From positions 1,922,001 through 1,986,000 of the forward strand of contig OZ244596.1 in the NCBI GenBank assembly GCA_965218235.1: DNA of 64,000 bases. The letters are read 5' to 3'. The position numbers and the translations under genes are program-made. The notes beneath the pieces are model-generated. The model searched no databases. It was not told where the DNA came from and saw only the letters and a list, made by a program, of their open reading frames with translations. Shown here one piece after another: positions 61,516 through 64,000 of the stretch (positions are counted from its first letter, which is position 1; each line of letters begins with the position of its first letter). The stretch comes from CADCWK01 sp965218235. Lineage in GTDB: Bacteria; Chloroflexota; Chloroflexia; Thermomicrobiales; UBA6265.

Positions 61516-61626
61516 TGTCGACGAAACCCTTCTTCGGCGAGCGAGCGCGGTGGCGGTGATCCGGACCACGATGGTGGGATCATCGACGCTCGCGCTTCGC
61601 GAATCATGCGCTTCTTCGTCTGTGTA
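61516..61626 (-). promoter_or_regulatory. Second copy of the acnA leader and -10 region
   Basis: 88 bases next to the remnant ATG match the acnA leader at all but about 12 positions, and TACACA (61621-61626) lies where acnA has TACACT. The hairpin pairs are kept with one A-T to G-U exchange (CCAC/GTGG here). A live promoter driving a 38-codon ORF is possible. Confidence 0.5.
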
Positions 61627-61724
61627 GGGAGCAGAATATCCCCCTGAGGTCGGGTCTCCGGCCGGAATCGCGCCAGCGAATCGGCCGACGGTCCGCTCCC
61701 CTGGTTCCCACATCCCCGACGCGA

Positions 61725-61733
61725 TGATAGGCT
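61725..61733 (+). promoter_or_regulatory. Extended -10 element before the second binding protein
   Basis: TGATAGGCT, 98 bases before the start codon. Confidence 0.35.
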
Positions 61734-61830
61734 GCGGGAAGATTCGTCAGCATGACGGAACATGCCGGTCCGACCGTGGAGTTGCAGCTGTCTGCCGCGA
61801 CTCCGGCCGGATCCCACGGAGGTGCTCACC

Positions 61831-63504
61831 ATGGCGGAACGCTGGACACTCGAAACCCTTTCCCGTGTCTGGGAAGAACGCGGCCTGGATCGCCGGGAGT
61901 TGATGAAGCTGATTGGCGCCGGCGCCGGGTTGACGGCGCTGACGACCCTGTTTACGGCCCTTGGCCCGGCGTCAGCTCAGGACGCGACGAAGCAGATCAA
62001 CGTCGAGTGGCGGAAGCCGCAGACACTCGGCCCGCTGTTCTCGACGGCCGGCTACGAGCAGCAGGTCGAGCGGGCTGTCCTCGGCGCACTGGTTCGGATG
62101 AGCGACAAGCTTCAGCCGACCGGTGATCTTGCCGAGTCGATCGATATCTCGCCGGACGCGACCCAGTACACCTTCCACCTGCACCAGAATGCGGTGTTTA
62201 GCGACGGCACCCCGTTGACATCGAAGGATGTCCTGTTCACCTTCCAGCGAGCGCTGGACAAACGGACCGGCTCGATCTGGACGGCCCGACTGGCGGGGAT
62301 CGAGGGCGCGGCTGAGTACGTCGATCAAACGGCCGAGACCGTTTCGGGTCTGACGGCGCCGGACGACTACACCGTCGTCTTCAAGCTGGCGAACCCCGAC
62401 GCGGCGTTCCTGACAATCCTCGCTGACTTCTGCGGACTCGGCATTCTGCCGGAACACATCCTCGGGACCGTCGCCCCGGAGGAGCTCGTCAACAACGCCT
62501 TCAATCTGGCGCCTACGGTTGGTGCCGGACCATACACCTTCGTCCAGTACGCCACCGACCAGTACGCCGAGCTCCGGGCCAGTGATACCTATTGGGGCGG
62601 ACGGCCCGGCGTCGATAGCATCTTCATGCGGATCATCAACGCTGAATCTGCGGTCGCGGAGTTGGAGCAGGGCGGTCTGGATCTCATCGCGGTTGCGGTC
62701 CAGGATATCGAGCGGCTCAGTCAGACTGAGAGCGTGACCCTGGTGAGCGTCCAGAGTCCGTCGATGGACTCGATCTCCTGCAATCTCGATAATCCGATCT
62801 TTCAGGACAAGCGGGTTCGCCAGGCGATGATGTATGCCATCGACCGGGCGAACATCGTCAAGGAAATCTACCAGGACAATGCCATCGTCCGGAATAGCCC
62901 GATCTTCGGGCCAGAGTGGATGGGAACGCCGGAAGGGCTTAACGAGTATGCGTTCGATCCGGACATGGCTCGCCAGCTGCTGAGCGATGCCGGTTGGGAC
63001 AGCGGCCGCGACGTCCAGATGATGTACAACCCGGCCGGTACCGCTACCTTCAACCAGATGATCCCGATCATCCAGGCGCAGCTCGGCGACGTCGGGATGA
63101 AGATCACGCTCCAGCAGTACGACAACGCTGGCATCAACCAGCACCTCATCACGGACCACGACTTCGAGATCTACATCGGCGGTGGCGGTGTCTACGGCGC
63201 GGACCCGAACGTCAGCTCCCGCTACTATCTGAGCAACGCCCACACTCCGACCGGCGCCAACAGCATCTGGTACTCCAACGAGCAGGTCGACCAGCTCTAC
63301 GCGCAGGGCCGCCAGACCGGCGACCAGGCGGCACGGCGCGAGGTCTACGTGCAGCTCGCCCAGTTGCTCAATGACGAGTGTCCGTCGGTCTTCCTCTGGT
63401 CGCCGAACACGAACTTCGCGTTCAGCAACCGCCTCATGAATTTCCTGCCGCCTTCCTACGTGGACAACCGGCTGTGGAACTCGGAGCAGTGGACGATCGG
63501 CTGA
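61831..63504 (+). CDS. ABC transporter substrate-binding protein, peptide type (SBP family 5)
   Basis: 557 residues. N-terminus LDRRELMKLIGAGAGLTALTTLFTALGPASAQD is a likely Tat signal. Landmarks: LHQNAVFSDGTPLTSKDVLFTFQRAL, VGAGPYTFVQYATDQYAELRASDTYWGG, DKRVRQAMMYAIDRANIV and PNTNFAFSNRLMNFLPP. GGAGGTG lies six bases before ATG 61831. It is distinct from the binding protein at 32171 (about the same length, low similarity by eye) and starts another operon whose first permease begins at 63656. Ligand unknown. Confidence 0.9.
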   Translation: MAERWTLETLSRVWEERGLDRRELMKLIGAGAGLTALTTLFTALGPASAQDATKQINVEWRKPQTLGPLFSTAGYEQQVERAVLGALVRMSDKLQPTGDLAESIDISPDATQYTFHLHQNAVFSDGTPLTSKDVLFTFQRALDKRTGSIWTARLAGIEGAAEYVDQTAETVSGLTAPDDYTVVFKLANPDAAFLTILADFCGLGILPEHILGTVAPEELVNNAFNLAPTVGAGPYTFVQYATDQYAELRASDTYWGGRPGVDSIFMRIINAESAVAELEQGGLDLIAVAVQDIERLSQTESVTLVSVQSPSMDSISCNLDNPIFQDKRVRQAMMYAIDRANIVKEIYQDNAIVRNSPIFGPEWMGTPEGLNEYAFDPDMARQLLSDAGWDSGRDVQMMYNPAGTATFNQMIPIIQAQLGDVGMKITLQQYDNAGINQHLITDHDFEIYIGGGGVYGADPNVSSRYYLSNAHTPTGANSIWYSNEQVDQLYAQGRQTGDQAARREVYVQLAQLLNDECPSVFLWSPNTNFAFSNRLMNFLPPSYVDNRLWNSEQWTIG

Positions 63505-63655
63505 TCTCGATCCGAGGCAGATCTCATTCGACAGGCAATGCCTGCGGGCCTCACCGCACGATGGCCGATGGGTCGCGTCCCGATCCGTCGGCCTTCGTTT
63601 GGGCGGCCATGAGCGGACCGGTCACGTTCGACGGCCGGGCAGTGGAGCGACACCG

Positions 63656-64000
63656 ATGGGACGATTCCTCCTTCGCCGCGTACTGATCAGTCTTCCCGTC
63701 CTGCTGGGAATCACGATCGCGATGTACGCGATTATCAACCTTGCCCCCGGCGATCCGGTGACTGCCCTGCTGAATCCAGAGCAGATGTCGAATCTGGGTC
63801 CCGAATGGGTCGAACAGCAGCGCGAGTCGCTCGGGCTGAACGACCCGCTTCCGCTTCGGTACGTCAAGTGGCTGGGACAGACGGCGACGGGGAACCTCGG
63901 GTACTCGGCGGTCGATCGTCAGTCCGTCGCGAGTACGATCGGCGACCGGATCTGGCCCACGGTCAAGCTCATGCTCGTCGTGATCGTCGTTTCGGTCCTT
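63656..64000 (+). CDS. ABC transporter permease, DppB/OppB type (truncated by the window end)
   Basis: The first 115 codons. RFLLRRVLISLPVLLGITIAMYAIINLAPGDPV is the usual first membrane segment, then ESLGLNDPLPLRYVKWLGQTATGNLGYS. GGAG lies eight bases before the ATG. It belongs with the binding protein upstream. The rest lies outside the window. Confidence 0.9.
   Translation, partial: MGRFLLRRVLISLPVLLGITIAMYAIINLAPGDPVTALLNPEQMSNLGPEWVEQQRESLGLNDPLPLRYVKWLGQTATGNLGYSAVDRQSVASTIGDRIWPTVKLMLVVIVVSVL

Overview
The window is 64 kb of a high-GC bacterial chromosome with dense protein-coding content and no rRNA, tRNA, CRISPR or prophage that I can support. The best guess for the host is a member of the Chloroflexota, probably near the class Thermomicrobia. 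This rests on gene types rather than a marker: a split methylmalonyl-CoA mutase, an acyl-CoA carboxylase with an epsilon-like partner, MurT/GatD, a fused SdhD-SdhC, and many Tat-type lipid or peptide binding proteins. The assignment is inference.

Layout. 1-9.3 kb holds propionyl/methylmalonyl-CoA genes (carboxyltransferase with epsilon-like subunit, mutase large subunit, epimerase) mixed with a universal stress protein, a phosphohexomutase, a DUF402 protein and a VapBC-like toxin-antitoxin pair. 9.4-23.4 kb, all on the minus strand, is the cell-shape and peptidoglycan block: mreB, mreC, murT, then gatD, mreD and PBP2. It is split by a 5 kb cassette (about 13.9-18.9 kb) that encodes a Tat-exported LodA-like putative quinoprotein, a LodB-like flavoprotein and a secreted cupredoxin-like protein. 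23.6-31.7 kb is a mixed set (sugar-phosphate isomerase-like, toastrack/LiaF-like protein, SMP-30 lactonase, MazG-like, phosphotriesterase-like, DUF3995, ABC-F). 32-36.4 kb is a dipeptide-type ABC operon (binding protein and two permeases, no ATPases) interrupted exactly between binding protein and first permease by a 638 bp cassette: a DUF559 nuclease gene between 55 bp inverted repeats. 36.5-43.3 kb holds a translationally coupled small protein, a MoaD-MoaE fusion, an AI-2E family transporter, a DMT permease, cysK and a CPBP protease with a very long Pro/Gln-rich N-terminus. 43.4-49.6 kb holds an OmpR-type two-component system, a broken MarR gene, a flavodoxin-fold protein and a membrane-anchored YvcK.

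49.9-59.1 kb is a minus-strand run: acnA, a large GAF/PAS protein that looks like a histidine kinase but has lost its histidine and ATPase domain, moaC, murJ and fused sdhDC. 59.3-61.4 kb is a small island (WYL regulator, RidA, DUF488) bounded on both sides by a copy of the acnA leader and 5' end; the distal copy is a 38-codon remnant. 61.8-64 kb starts a second peptide-type ABC operon that runs off the window.

Repeats and signals. Three full copies (3203, 6105, 12898) and one half copy (27369) of a 133-135 bp intergenic element, each a pair of inverted CCGG-hairpin ends, form an undescribed REP/BIME-like or MITE-like family. Candidate promoters share an extended -10 form (TGnTAnnnT), and several strong hairpins that could end transcription lack a U tract. 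The items I would look at first are the DUF559 inverted-repeat cassette, the LodA/LodB/cupredoxin cassette inside the murT-gatD block, the acnA leader duplication whose non-coding part is better conserved than its coding part, and the 134 bp repeat family.
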